A DNA stretch of 39,844 nt from a virus, in IMG/VR virus record IMGVR_UViG_3300046557_000579, positions 1 through 39,844 of that record; one strand, 5' to 3'. Below are positions 28,242 to 37,164 of the stretch, in pieces (the first letter of the stretch is position 1; every line of letters starts with the position of its first letter). Below the pieces are notes generated by a model. That model did no database searches. It saw only the letters and a program-made list of their open reading frames with translations, and was not told the origin of the DNA. The position numbers were made by a program, and so were the translations under genes.

Positions 28242-28789
28242 CCGACGGCACCTACGACGGCCGGGCAACCGGACCGCGCTACCACGTCAGCAGCTTCATC
28301 GGCGACCAGGCCGTCGCCTTCCAGCACCCGATCGCTGACCCGTTCGTGCGGCACACCGTCTTCGTCCACTGGTGGGACCTGGTCCGCGCCCTGCTGCACG
28401 GCGGCATGAAGGTGACCGTGCAGGTGGGCGGCGACCGGGACATCGTCGACACCGTCCTCAACCTCGACACCAACGTCCGGCCGAGGCGCCCCCGAGCCAC
28501 CCCCCAGGAACGCCGCGGCCTCTGCGAGTGCTGCGCGCGCATCGTCGGCCGCACCCCTGGCCCGGCCGTCGCACGGTGGGAAGGCCGCAACGGCTCGGTC
28601 ACCCATCTCTGCCGCCCCTGCCTCGACCACTGGCGGCAAGGCGCGCAGGAGGACGGCGACCTGGCCCCTGCCTCCTGGCAGTGGCTCCCGCGCTCGCACC
28701 GCATCGAGATGTGCCTCGGGGGAAGCGCCGACGAGGACCTGTCCGAGTACCTGCGCAAGCGCGTACGCCTCGGGCCCGAGGACATCTGA
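28238..28789 (+). CDS. Unknown late protein with zinc-site-like cysteines
   Basis: The 183-residue protein begins MTDGTYDGRATGPRYHVSSF and has a central region with VFVHWWDLVRALLHGGMKVTV. A probable zinc site follows: CECCARI, then LCRPCLDHW about 35 residues later. The last part is polar, with a helix SEYLRKRVRLG. It overlaps both neighbours by 4 or 1 nt, so it is coexpressed with the fibre protein and the HNH endonuclease. Function unknown. Confidence 0.7.
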   Translation: MTDGTYDGRATGPRYHVSSFIGDQAVAFQHPIADPFVRHTVFVHWWDLVRALLHGGMKVTVQVGGDRDIVDTVLNLDTNVRPRRPRATPQERRGLCECCARIVGRTPGPAVARWEGRNGSVTHLCRPCLDHWRQGAQEDGDLAPASWQWLPRSHRIEMCLGGSADEDLSEYLRKRVRLGPEDI

Positions 28790-29169
28790 TGCCCAGCCGC
28801 GCACCGCGCAGGTGCACCACGCCAGGGTGCCCGGGCGACGTCGTCCTCGGCACGCGCACGGGCAAGTGCCCTCCCTGCACCGAGGCACGCGTCCGGCCCC
28901 GCCCGTCGTCCGCCGCGCAGGGCTACGGCGCTGGGCACCGCGACCGCTTCCGCCCTGGCGTCCTCGCCCGTGACCGCGTGTGCGTGGTGTGCAAGAAGCG
29001 GCCAGCCACCGAGGCCGACCACTACCCGCTGTCCCGCCGCGAGCTCGTAGCCCAGGGCCTCGACGCGGACGACCCCGCGCGCGGCCGCGGCCTGTGCAAG
29101 CCCTGCCACGGCTCGGAGACCGGCCGCAACCAGCCCGCAGGCTGGGCAGCGGAACCTCCGCCTTTTTGA
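28789..29169 (+). CDS. HNH endonuclease
   Basis: The 126-residue protein has two zinc cysteine pairs, CVVCKKRP and CKPCHG, framing the HNH core ATEADHYPLSRREL ... GRGLCKPCHGSETGRNQ. HNH enzymes beside the terminase are needed for genome cutting at cos in HK97-type phages, where they stimulate the large terminase. Its position just before the small terminase fits. ATG 28789 shares its A with the previous TGA. Confidence 0.93.
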   Translation: MPSRAPRRCTTPGCPGDVVLGTRTGKCPPCTEARVRPRPSSAAQGYGAGHRDRFRPGVLARDRVCVVCKKRPATEADHYPLSRRELVAQGLDADDPARGRGLCKPCHGSETGRNQPAGWAAEPPPF

Positions 29170-29321
29170 TCTTCGGTCACCCGAGGTGACCGGGGAGGGG
29201 CGGGTCAAATCTCTGGGCCGGGGCCCCTCCGAACGCGGGGGGGAGCCTGGCCTCACGTCCACGGGTTTCGGGATCCGCCGTACCCGGATGATCTTGGTAG
29301 CTGTCCGTCACGAATCTGGGG
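29170..29321 (+). other. Probable cos region
   Basis: The 152 bp between HNH and small terminase hold CGGTCACC (29174-29181) and GGTGACCG (29185-29192), a perfect hairpin. A GGGGCCCC palindrome follows, then a C-rich/G-rich pair CCCCTCCG ... CGGGGGGGAG. In HNH/P27-type phages cos lies here. The exact cut cannot be read from sequence, and an RBS-leader function is also possible. Confidence 0.45.
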
Positions 29322-29819
29322 GTGGCCATGGGCAGGAGGGGACCGGCGCCGCGGCCGACCGCGCTGAAGCTGCTGCACGGCGTCGACAAGCACAACCCGG
29401 GCCGGGTCAACCGGGACGAGCCGCGGCCGGACGAGGCCGACATCGCGCCGCCGGCCTGGCTGTCGCCGTCCGCGCTGGAGGTCTGGGACACCGTCGCCGA
29501 CGACCTGATCGCCAAGGGCGTGCTCACCGCGTGGGACGTCGAGGCGCTGGCGAACTGGTGCGACGCGGTGGCCCGCCGCCGGGACGCCGCCGCGCACGTC
29601 GAGGACGAGGGCGCGGTCATCGAGCAGGACGTGTTCAACAAGAACGGCGACGTGTCCGGCAGCCGGCTGGCGAAGTCGCCCTGGCTGCTGGCGCTGGACG
29701 CCGCCGATGCCCAGGTCCGCTACTACGGCGCACGGTTCGGGCTGACGCCGTCCGACCGGTCGCAGCTGTCGATCGGCGGGGCGGATACCGGGCTGGGGGC
29801 CGAGCGTCTGCTGTCCTGA
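29322..29819 (+). CDS. terS: Terminase small subunit, P27 family
   Basis: The 165-residue protein has P27-family features: GRRGPAPRPTALKLLHG near the start, PPAWLSPSALEVWDTVADDLIAKGVLTAWD, ALANWCDAVARRRDA, then a C-terminal KSPWLLALDAADAQVRYYGARFGLTPSDRSQL. It binds the packaging site and brings the large subunit to DNA. GTG 29322 is given; ATG 29328 two codons later is equally plausible. It is followed 15 bp later by the large subunit. Confidence 0.93.
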   Translation: MAMGRRGPAPRPTALKLLHGVDKHNPGRVNRDEPRPDEADIAPPAWLSPSALEVWDTVADDLIAKGVLTAWDVEALANWCDAVARRRDAAAHVEDEGAVIEQDVFNKNGDVSGSRLAKSPWLLALDAADAQVRYYGARFGLTPSDRSQLSIGGADTGLGAERLLS

Positions 29820-29834
29820 CCAGGGGGAGGGGTG

Positions 29835-31661
29835 ATGGCCGCGCCGACCACCGCCCGCACCGCACCGGCCCGTCGTACCGCGGCCGCCCGCCCGCCGGGC
29901 AGCGCCCGGCCGCGGCGACGGGCCGTCAAGCTCGACCCGCACAAGCGGTGGCGGCCGGTCTCCCGCAAGGGCGGGCAGTGCGGCTACACCCTCGACGGCA
30001 AGACGTGCACCCGGTCCGGCGCGCACTACTGCGAGCCGCGCGCCGACCGGGTCGTGAAGTTCTTCGCAGAGCTCCTCGTCCACCCGATGGGCGCCCTCGC
30101 CGGGCAGCGGTTCATCCTCGCGCCGTGGCAGGAATGGGAGATCATCCGCCCGTTGTTCGGCGAGGTGATCTGGTCCGAGCAGTGGGGCCGGTACGTCCGC
30201 CGCTACACCCGCGCCACGATCGTCATGGCGAGGAAGAACGGCAAGTCGGCGATCCTGTCGGGCATCCTGCTGTACCTGCTGGTCGGTGACGGCGAGGAGA
30301 GCGCCGAGGTCTACGGCGCGGCCGCCACGACCCGCCAGGCGTCGAAGGTGTTCGGCCCCGCGGTCAAGATGGCGAAGAAGTCGCCGCTGCTGGCCCGCCG
30401 GCTGGAGGAGCGGAAGGCCGAGCGGCGCCTGGTCGACGAGACGTCCGGCAGCTTCTACGAGGTCATCCCGGCGGACGCCGACAACGAGCTCGGCCACAAC
30501 CCGCACGGCTTCGTCCTGGACGAGGTCCTCAGCCAGCCGGACGGGTCGCTGTGGGAGGCGATGCGTACCGCGGCCGGCGCCCGGTGCCAGCCGCTCATGC
30601 TGGCGATCACGACCGAGACGAAGGACGGCGTCAGCTTCGGCGCCGAGATGATCGACGAAGCGGACCGGGTCATGGAGGACCCGGCCCGCGCGGGCCACCA
30701 CTTCGTCTTCGTGCGGAAGCTGCCGCGCAACCAGGACGAGCTGGACCGGCTGCACCGGATCTTCCCCGGCCGCCCCGACCTTCCCGTCTCCCTCGACCCG
30801 TGGGACGAGGCGAACTGGTACTGGCCCAACCCCGGCCTCGGCGTTTTCCTCAGCATTCAGGCGCTGCGCGAGGAGGCCGAGGAGGCCCGCAACGAGCCGA
30901 AGCTCAAGAACGGGTTCCTCCAGTTCCGGCTCAACCAGCGCGTCTCGGCGGTCTCCCGCTGGATCGCGATGGACCTGTGGGACGCCAACCTGGGGGAGAA
31001 GATCGAGGACCCGCAGGAGATCGCCGAGCGCCTCGCCGGGCAGCGCTGCTGGGGCGGCCTGGACCTGTCCTCGAAGCTGGACCTCACCGCGTGGTCGCTC
31101 TACTTCCCCTCCGGCGAGGTGCTGTGGCGGCTGTGGGTACCGGAGTCCGTGGTGCCCGTCCTCGACGGCCACACCGGCGACGTCTTCGGGCAGTGGGTCC
31201 GTGCCGGATGGATCACCGCCACCGACGGCGACACCATCGACTACGACCGGATCTACGACGACATCGAGGCCGACCACCGCCGCTACTCGATCATCGACAT
31301 CACCTACGACAAGTGGTCGGGGGAGCCGGTCCGGCAGGAGATCGAGAAGCGCACCCGCCTGAAGATGTACGAGGGCGACACCACGTACATGCGGATGACG
31401 CCGCCGATGACCGAGCTGATGCGCGCGCTGAAGGCCCGCGAGGTCACGCACTTCGGCAACCCGGTCGCCCGGTGGATGGCCGACAACATCGAGTGCAAGA
31501 GCCCCGTCGACGACCCGGACCGCATCCGGCCGGTGAAGCCGGCGCGCGACAAGAGCGGTAAGAGGATCGACGGCGTCGCGGCCCTGCTCTTCTCCCTGGA
31601 CGGCAAGCTCCGTGGCCTGCCGCCCCCGTCCGTCTACGAGACGAGAGGCATGACCGGATGA
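29835..31661 (+). CDS. terL: Terminase large subunit
   Basis: The 608-residue packaging motor has ATPase motif RKNGKS (133-138, Walker A-like), GFVLDE (225-230, Walker B with D229/E230) and a C-terminal nuclease with GLDLSSKLDLTAW, IDITYDK and WMADNIE. The N-terminal region has C49, C58, H64, C66, a possible zinc knuckle. It translocates DNA into the prohead and cuts it. ATG 29835 follows GGGGAGGGG; the GTG at 29832 adds only one residue. Length fits the HK97/P27-linked terminase_1 group. Confidence 0.95.
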   Translation: MAAPTTARTAPARRTAAARPPGSARPRRRAVKLDPHKRWRPVSRKGGQCGYTLDGKTCTRSGAHYCEPRADRVVKFFAELLVHPMGALAGQRFILAPWQEWEIIRPLFGEVIWSEQWGRYVRRYTRATIVMARKNGKSAILSGILLYLLVGDGEESAEVYGAAATTRQASKVFGPAVKMAKKSPLLARRLEERKAERRLVDETSGSFYEVIPADADNELGHNPHGFVLDEVLSQPDGSLWEAMRTAAGARCQPLMLAITTETKDGVSFGAEMIDEADRVMEDPARAGHHFVFVRKLPRNQDELDRLHRIFPGRPDLPVSLDPWDEANWYWPNPGLGVFLSIQALREEAEEARNEPKLKNGFLQFRLNQRVSAVSRWIAMDLWDANLGEKIEDPQEIAERLAGQRCWGGLDLSSKLDLTAWSLYFPSGEVLWRLWVPESVVPVLDGHTGDVFGQWVRAGWITATDGDTIDYDRIYDDIEADHRRYSIIDITYDKWSGEPVRQEIEKRTRLKMYEGDTTYMRMTPPMTELMRALKAREVTHFGNPVARWMADNIECKSPVDDPDRIRPVKPARDKSGKRIDGVAALLFSLDGKLRGLPPPSVYETRGMTG

Positions 31662-31867
31662 CCACGCCCGAGCCACCCCTTGACCGGTGGGACGTCCTCG
31701 TCCTCACCGGTATCGCCATGCTCGGCACCGGCCTGGCGCTGCTCGCCCTGTGGCTGGGCATCGCCGTGGCCGGCGCCCTGCTCCTGGCCCTCGGCGTGTA
31801 CGGCGGGATCCAGGCCGGCCGGGCCGACGCCGCCCGGCCCGGCATCCCGCACCAGAGAGGAGGCTGA
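31658..31867 (+). CDS. Small membrane protein in the packaging operon
   Basis: The 69-residue protein has two adjacent hydrophobic helices (VLVLTGIAMLGTGLALLALW and IAVAGALLLALGVYGGI) and short polar ends. It overlaps the terminase stop by 4 nt and precedes the portal. Small membrane proteins occur here in other actinophages. A role in prohead anchoring or superinfection exclusion is only speculation. Confidence 0.65.
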   Translation: MTTPEPPLDRWDVLVLTGIAMLGTGLALLALWLGIAVAGALLLALGVYGGIQAGRADAARPGIPHQRGG

Positions 31868-31869
31868 CC

Positions 31870-33882
31870 GTGGGTCTGATCCGCTCCGCCGCCCGCGCGT
31901 TCGCCCGCGCCTCGGCCGGCCCCACCTCCGGACTCGCGACACCGGAGCGGTGGGTGGAGGACTGGTTCTCCGGCGGGACCTCCAACAGCGCCGGGGTCCG
32001 GGTCGACCATGACACCGCGCTCACCTACAGCCCGTTCTTCGCCGGGGTCCGGGTCATCAGCGAGGACGTCGGGTCGCTGCCGTTCCCGCTGTACGAGCGC
32101 GTCGGCGAGCGGGGCAAGAAGCGCGCCGACGGGCACCCGCTCTTCAACGTGCTCCGCAACGAGGCGAACCCGATGATGAGTTCGCAGCAGCTGCGCGAGA
32201 CCCTCCAGGGCCACGCGCTGATGTGGGGCAACGGCGTCGCCCAGGTCGTCACCCACCCGCGCACCGGCGTCGTCGAGGAGCTGTGGCCGCTCCGCCCCGA
32301 CCGGCTGCGGATCTGCGTGAAGTGGCTGCCCGGCGGCCGGTTCACGAAGGTGTTCCAGTACCGCGACGACGTCAACGGCATCTACGCCACGCTCCTGCCC
32401 GACGAGGTGCTGCACATCGCCGGCCTCGGGTACGACGGGGTGCGCGGCTACCCGATCGTCGAGTACGCCGCGCACTCGATCGGCCTGGGCCTGGCCACCG
32501 AGATGCACGGCGCGAAGGTCTTCTCCAACGGGTCGGCGCCGGGCGGCGCGCTCACCCACCCCGGCGTGCTGTCCCCGGAGGCCCGCGGCCGGATGGCCGC
32601 GGACTGGGAGAACATCCACCGCTCGATCAACAACGCCCACCGGGTCGCGATCCTGGAGGAGGGCGTCACCTGGCAGGCCGTCGGCATGCCCAACGACAGC
32701 GCGCAGTTCCTGGAGACCCGCAAGCTGCAGGTGACCGAGGCTGCCCGCTGGCTCCGCCTGCCGCCCCACAAGATCGGCGACCTCGACCGCGCCACGTTCT
32801 CGAACATCGAGAGCCAGCAGATCGACTACGTCGCCTCCGCCCTGCGGACCTGGCTGGTCCGCTGGGAGCAGGCCGTGCACACCCAGCTCCTCACCACCGA
32901 GGAGAAGGGCCGGTACTACGCCGAGCACCTGCTCGACGCGCTCCTGCGCGGCGACACCCTCAGCCGCTACCAGGCGTACGCCATCGGCCGGCAGTGGGGC
33001 TGGCTCAGCACGAACGACGTCCGGGCGCCGGAGAACCTCAACCCGGTCGAGGGCGGAGACACCTACCTCGTGCCGATGAACATGGTGCCCGCCGACGCCC
33101 CGGTCCCGGCAGCGGAACCGGCGCGCACCGCGGCCCGGGCCGTCCGGTCCGCCGCGAAGCGCCGCCGGATCGCCGCGGCGTACGCGCCGAAAATCGCCGC
33201 GGCGGACGAGGAACTCCTCGCCCTGGAGGCCGAGAAGCTCTCGGCCCTGGCCGCGAAGCACCTGCCGAAGCCCGACGACGAGGAGCCCGCCCGGGCCCGC
33301 TCGCTCGCCACGTTCATGTCCGCGGTCACCACCCTCTACGAGGGCCTGATCCAGGACGAGACCGTCGCCCGCTGGCTGCCCATCTTCGGCCTGCTCGCCG
33401 CGGACATCGCCACCGACGCGGCCGAGGACGTCGCGCACGACGGCGACATCGACCTGTCCACCTGGGTCCACGCCTACACCCTGTCCCACGCCGCGTACCG
33501 GGCGGCGACCTCGATCGGCCAGCTCCGCAACGCCGCCGAGGGCGCCGTCGACGACCCGGCCGCCGCGGTCCTCGCCCGCCTGCAGAAGTGGTCCGAGGAC
33601 AGGCCCGAGCAGACCGCGACGTGGCAGACCTCCCAGCTGCCCAACGCGGCCGCCCGGGAGGCGTGGCGGGACGCCGGGGTGAAGCGCCTGAAGTGGGTCA
33701 CCACCGGGTCGTCCGACTGCCCGTTCTGCAAGCGGATGGACGGCAAGACCGTCGCCATCGACAAGCCCTTCGTCCACGAGGGCGGCGAGGTCACCGGCCT
33801 GGAGGCATCGCTGAAGATCGACCGCGACACCCACCACCCGCCGCTGCACCCCGGGTGCGACTGCCAGGTCGTACCGGAATGA
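31870..33882 (+). CDS. Portal protein fused to MuF-like head morphogenesis domain
   Basis: The 670-residue protein has an HK97-type portal in the first about 410 residues (YSPFFAGVRVISEDVGSLPFPLYE, MSSQQLRETLQGHALMWGN, RWLRLPPHKIGDLDRATFSNIESQ). A connecting charged segment follows. The C-terminal MuF-like domain (about 590-670) reads KWVTTGSSDCPFCKRMDGK and HPPLHPGCDCQVVPE. The portal forms the dodecameric DNA gate, and MuF proteins assist head assembly. One frame covers both parts. GTG 31870 follows SD GAGAGGAGG. Confidence 0.9.
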   Translation: MGLIRSAARAFARASAGPTSGLATPERWVEDWFSGGTSNSAGVRVDHDTALTYSPFFAGVRVISEDVGSLPFPLYERVGERGKKRADGHPLFNVLRNEANPMMSSQQLRETLQGHALMWGNGVAQVVTHPRTGVVEELWPLRPDRLRICVKWLPGGRFTKVFQYRDDVNGIYATLLPDEVLHIAGLGYDGVRGYPIVEYAAHSIGLGLATEMHGAKVFSNGSAPGGALTHPGVLSPEARGRMAADWENIHRSINNAHRVAILEEGVTWQAVGMPNDSAQFLETRKLQVTEAARWLRLPPHKIGDLDRATFSNIESQQIDYVASALRTWLVRWEQAVHTQLLTTEEKGRYYAEHLLDALLRGDTLSRYQAYAIGRQWGWLSTNDVRAPENLNPVEGGDTYLVPMNMVPADAPVPAAEPARTAARAVRSAAKRRRIAAAYAPKIAAADEELLALEAEKLSALAAKHLPKPDDEEPARARSLATFMSAVTTLYEGLIQDETVARWLPIFGLLAADIATDAAEDVAHDGDIDLSTWVHAYTLSHAAYRAATSIGQLRNAAEGAVDDPAAAVLARLQKWSEDRPEQTATWQTSQLPNAAAREAWRDAGVKRLKWVTTGSSDCPFCKRMDGKTVAIDKPFVHEGGEVTGLEASLKIDRDTHHPPLHPGCDCQVVPE

Positions 33883-33900
33883 GACCCCGAGAGGAGACCC

Positions 33901-34554
33901 ATGACCGTCGTCTACATGCGCGGCTTCGCGATCCGCGCCGCCGACGCCGAGGCCCCCGCGGACGGGCCCATCCCGTTCGTCCTGGCGACCGAGGGCCGCA
34001 AGGCCGACGGCCTCGACCTGCGGATGGCCGGCCTCGACCTCGCCCGCTACCAGGCCAACCCGGTGCTCGGCTACGGCCACTCCTACTGGGGCCGCGACGG
34101 CCTGCCGATCGGCCGCGTGGAGAACGCCCGGCCGGACGGCACCCGCCTCCTGGGCGACCTCGTCTTCGACCAGGCCGACGACTTCGCGCGGACCGTCGAG
34201 CGCAAGATCCGAGACGGCTACCTCAGCGCCGTCTCGGTCGGCTTCGACGCGCACGACATCGACCAGGCCGGAGTGCCCCGACGGTGGGAGCTCTTCGAGA
34301 CCAGCGTCGTCCCGCTGCCGATGGACCCGGACGCCGTCGCCGAGGGCGAACGTAGCGACCTCGTCCGGGCGCTCGGCGGCATGCGCGCCGGCAAGGTCCT
34401 CAGCTCGAAGAACAAGGGCCTGGTCCAGTCCGCGATCGAGGCCCTGTCCGCCCTGATGGACTCCGCCGCCGAGGAAGAGCAGGCGGCCGACGACGACCCG
34501 CTCCGCGGCGCTGAGGCCGCGCTCGCCCGCCGCCTCGCCCGACTGCGGCTCTGA
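33901..34554 (+). CDS. Prohead maturation protease, HK97/S78 type
   Basis: The 217-residue serine protease has H60 (GYGHSYWG) and S109 in YLSAVSVGFD, the likely catalytic pair. The stretch RRWELFETSVVPLPMDPDA is typical of the family. It cleaves scaffold parts of the capsid during maturation. The C-terminal 50 residues are acidic and helical, possibly a scaffold-like tail. ATG 33901 follows GAGAGGAGACC, 18 bp after the portal. Confidence 0.92.
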   Translation: MTVVYMRGFAIRAADAEAPADGPIPFVLATEGRKADGLDLRMAGLDLARYQANPVLGYGHSYWGRDGLPIGRVENARPDGTRLLGDLVFDQADDFARTVERKIRDGYLSAVSVGFDAHDIDQAGVPRRWELFETSVVPLPMDPDAVAEGERSDLVRALGGMRAGKVLSSKNKGLVQSAIEALSALMDSAAEEEQAADDDPLRGAEAALARRLARLRL

Positions 34555-34601
34555 CCGCCCGCCCCGCCCACACCGACCCCGTACACCCCGAGGGAGACCC
34601 C

Positions 34602-35840
34602 GTGCCCATCACCATCCGCGACCTGCGGCAGCAGCGCACCAAGCTCGGCGCCGACGCGCAGGCCATCCTCGACGGCGCGAACACCGCCAACCGCTCCATG
34701 AGCCCGGAGGAGGAGCAGTCCTTCGACCGGCTCCTCGACGAGCGCGACCAGCTCGACACCACCATCACCCGCATGGAGCGCCTGCGCGACGACGACCGCG
34801 CGGCCGCCGACGGCGACGACCAGCTCGACGACGGCACCGGCAACCGCGGCCGCGCCGACGGCGGCACCGACGCCGAGCGCGAGGAGGCGGCGTTCCGCGC
34901 CTACATCCTCAACGGCCGCGGCGCCCTGAGCCCCGAGCAGGCCCGCGCGCTGAACATGGCGTCGGACCCCGAGGGCGGCTTCCTGATGGCGCCGCAGCAG
35001 TTCGTCACCCAGCTGCTGCAGAACGTCGACGACATGGTGTTCATCCGCAGCCTGGCCACGGTGCAGCAGATCACCACCGCCGAGAGCCTCGGCGTGCCGA
35101 CCCTGGACACCGACCTCGCCGACGCCGAGTGGACCTCCGAGATCGGCACCGGATCCCAGGACGACGCCCTGCGGTTCGGCAAGCGCGAGCTCCGCCCGAA
35201 CCCGCTGGCCAAGCGCGTCAAGGTCTCCCGCACCCTGCTGCGGCGCGCCGCGCTCAACCCGGAGACCATCGTCCGCGAGCGCATGGCCTACAAGTTCGGC
35301 GTCACCGCCGAGAAGGCGTACATGACGGGCGACGGCAACAAGAAGCCGCTCGGCCTGTTCACCGCCAGCCCCGACGGCATCCCCACCACGCGGGACGTGC
35401 AGACCGGCAGCGCGACCGGCTTCACGGGCGATGGCCTGATCGAGGCCAAGTACACGCTCAAGGGCCAGTACTGGAACAACGCGCGGTGGCTGTTCCACCG
35501 CGACGCCATCAAGCTCATCCGCAAGCTGCGCGACGACACCGGCGGCGCGGGCGTCGGCAACTACATCTGGCAGCCCGGCCTGGCCAACGACCGCCCGGAC
35601 ACCATCCTCGACCTGCCGTACCTCGTCAGCGAGTTCGCCCCGAACACGTTCACCACCGGCCTGTACGCCGGCATGCTCGCCGACTTCTCCTTCTACTGGA
35701 TCGCCGACGCGCTCTCCATGGAGGTGCAGCGCCTGGTCGAGCTGTACGCCGAGACGAACCAGGTCGGCTTCATCGGCAGGCTGGAGACCGACGGCATGCC
35801 CGTCAAGCCCGAGGCGTTCATCCGCCTCAAGACCAACTGA
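34602..35840 (+). CDS. Major capsid protein, HK97 fold
   Basis: The 412-residue protein has an N-terminal helical delta domain (about 1-85, MPITIRDLRQQRTKLGADAQ) that probably serves as scaffold and is removed by the protease. The HK97-type shell follows, with MASDPEGGFLMAPQQFVTQLLQNVDDMVFIRSLATVQ, EKAYMTGDGNKKPLGLF, and LVELYAETNQVGFIGRLETDG near the end. GTG 34602 follows AGGGAGA. Order protease-capsid-connectors is classical. Confidence 0.95.
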   Translation: MPITIRDLRQQRTKLGADAQAILDGANTANRSMSPEEEQSFDRLLDERDQLDTTITRMERLRDDDRAAADGDDQLDDGTGNRGRADGGTDAEREEAAFRAYILNGRGALSPEQARALNMASDPEGGFLMAPQQFVTQLLQNVDDMVFIRSLATVQQITTAESLGVPTLDTDLADAEWTSEIGTGSQDDALRFGKRELRPNPLAKRVKVSRTLLRRAALNPETIVRERMAYKFGVTAEKAYMTGDGNKKPLGLFTASPDGIPTTRDVQTGSATGFTGDGLIEAKYTLKGQYWNNARWLFHRDAIKLIRKLRDDTGGAGVGNYIWQPGLANDRPDTILDLPYLVSEFAPNTFTTGLYAGMLADFSFYWIADALSMEVQRLVELYAETNQVGFIGRLETDGMPVKPEAFIRLKTN

Positions 35841-35877
35841 CCCCGGGCCCCGGCCCCACCCGAGACAAGGAGAGACG

Positions 35878-36267
35878 ATGCGCACCGACCTCGTCCACCA
35901 CATCGACCCGGCGGTCACCCTCGCTCCGGCCGCCAAGACCGCGTCCGCCAACGGCACCGGCGTCGACCTCGCGAACTACGACGCCGCGGTCGTCGAGATC
36001 CACGCCGGCGCGTGGACCGACGGCACCCACATCTTCGAGGTGCAGGAGTCCGACGCGTCCGCGTCCGGCTACACCGCGGTCGCCGACGCCTACCTCGACG
36101 GCGCCGAGCCGACCGTGTCCAGCGGCGGCACCGCCGCGCAGATCTACACGGTCGGCTACAAGGGCATCAAGCGGTACATCCGCGTGATCACCACCGTGTC
36201 CGGCACCACCACCGGCGCCGTCTACGGCGTGACCGTCCTGCGCGGCAAGGCCCGCGTCAAGCCGTAA
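35878..36267 (+). CDS. Small head protein, possible decoration protein
   Basis: The 129-residue protein starts MRTDLVHHIDPAVTLAPAAK and is beta-rich, with LANYDAAVVEIHAGAWTDGTHIFEVQESDAS and KRYIRVITTVSGTTTGAVYGVTVL. Similar proteins follow the capsid gene in many actinophages and may decorate the capsid, but no signature proves it. ATG 35878 follows AAGGAGAG. Confidence 0.7.
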   Translation: MRTDLVHHIDPAVTLAPAAKTASANGTGVDLANYDAAVVEIHAGAWTDGTHIFEVQESDASASGYTAVADAYLDGAEPTVSSGGTAAQIYTVGYKGIKRYIRVITTVSGTTTGAVYGVTVLRGKARVKP

Positions 36268-36277
36268 GGAGCCCGCG

Positions 36278-36604
36278 GTGCAGATCACCATGCTGACCCT
36301 GGCGGCCGGCCCCGAGCGCACGCTTGAGGCCGGCCGCACGTACGACGTCCCCGGCGACGTGCCGCGCGACGTCGCCGAGCAGCTGCTCGACGGCGGATAC
36401 GCGGTGCCCGTCGGCGGCCGGGCCAAGCCCGCGGCCAAGACGCCCAAGACCCCGCCCGGGGGCGAGGCCGCCGGGCCGCTCGACAAGCTCAAGGTCGAGG
36501 AGCTCAAGGCGTACGCCGCCGAGAACGAGCTCGACCTCGGCGGCGCGACGAAGCGCGACGACATCCTCGCCGCCATCAAGGCGGCGGAGACCGGGGGCGA
36601 CTGA
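36278..36604 (+). CDS. Small head-region protein with SAP/HeH-like C-terminal helix motif
   Basis: The 108-residue protein has an N-terminal beta part (LTLAAGPERTLEAGRTYDVPGDVPRDVAEQLLDGGYAVPV) and a proline/lysine linker. A helix-extended-loop-helix follows (LDKLKVEELKAYAAENELDLGGATKRDDILAAIKAAE), typical of SAP/HeH or Rho-N domains, which bind nucleic acids. It may sit at the portal-connector region. GTG 36278 follows AAGGAG. Overlaps the next gene by one base. Confidence 0.75.
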   Translation: MQITMLTLAAGPERTLEAGRTYDVPGDVPRDVAEQLLDGGYAVPVGGRAKPAAKTPKTPPGGEAAGPLDKLKVEELKAYAAENELDLGGATKRDDILAAIKAAETGGD

Positions 36605-37164
36605 TGGCGTACGCCACCACCGAGGAGTTCCGGCTGTACGTCAAGCACGACGATCCGTTCACCACCCAGGAGCAGGACACGGCGGCGCTGCTGCTCGACC
36701 TGGCCACCGGCGCGGTCGACGACGAGATCGGCCAGAGCCTGGAGTTGTCCACGGACCCGGTGCTGCTGGACGGCTCCGGCACCCGCAAGCTCGTGCTGCC
36801 GCGGTGGCCGGTCACCGCGGTCTCGGAGGTGACCCTCGCCGACACCGGCGAGGTCCTCGTCCACGGCAAGGGCGAGGGCTACACGTGGTCGGCGGCCGGC
36901 CTGCTGTTCCGGCAGGGCGGCTGCTGGCCGTGCGACCCGCAGGCCGTCAGCCTCATGCTCACGGCCGGGCACGCCACCGCCCCGGCCGGAGTAAAGCGCA
37001 TCGTGCTCCGCCTCGCCGGCGGGTCCTGGCTCAACACCGCGGGGGCCCTGTCGGCGGAAACCCTGGGGGACCACTCCGCCACCTACGCCACCCCGGCCGA
37101 CGCAGGGATCGAGCTGTCCGAGACGGACAAGCGGGCCCTGGGTGTGTACCGGGCCCGCACGTGA
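36604..37164 (+). CDS. Head-tail connector (adaptor) protein
   Basis: The 186-residue protein resembles gp6/gp15-like adaptors. It starts MAYATTEEFRLYVKHDDPFT with a helix ALLLDLATGAVDDEIGQSLE. The middle is a beta-rich part with VTAVSEVTLADTGEVLV, and the last stretch has VKRIVLRLAGGSW. Such adaptors form the ring under the portal. It overlaps neighbours by 1 and 4 nt. Confidence 0.82.
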   Translation: MAYATTEEFRLYVKHDDPFTTQEQDTAALLLDLATGAVDDEIGQSLELSTDPVLLDGSGTRKLVLPRWPVTAVSEVTLADTGEVLVHGKGEGYTWSAAGLLFRQGGCWPCDPQAVSLMLTAGHATAPAGVKRIVLRLAGGSWLNTAGALSAETLGDHSATYATPADAGIELSETDKRALGVYRART

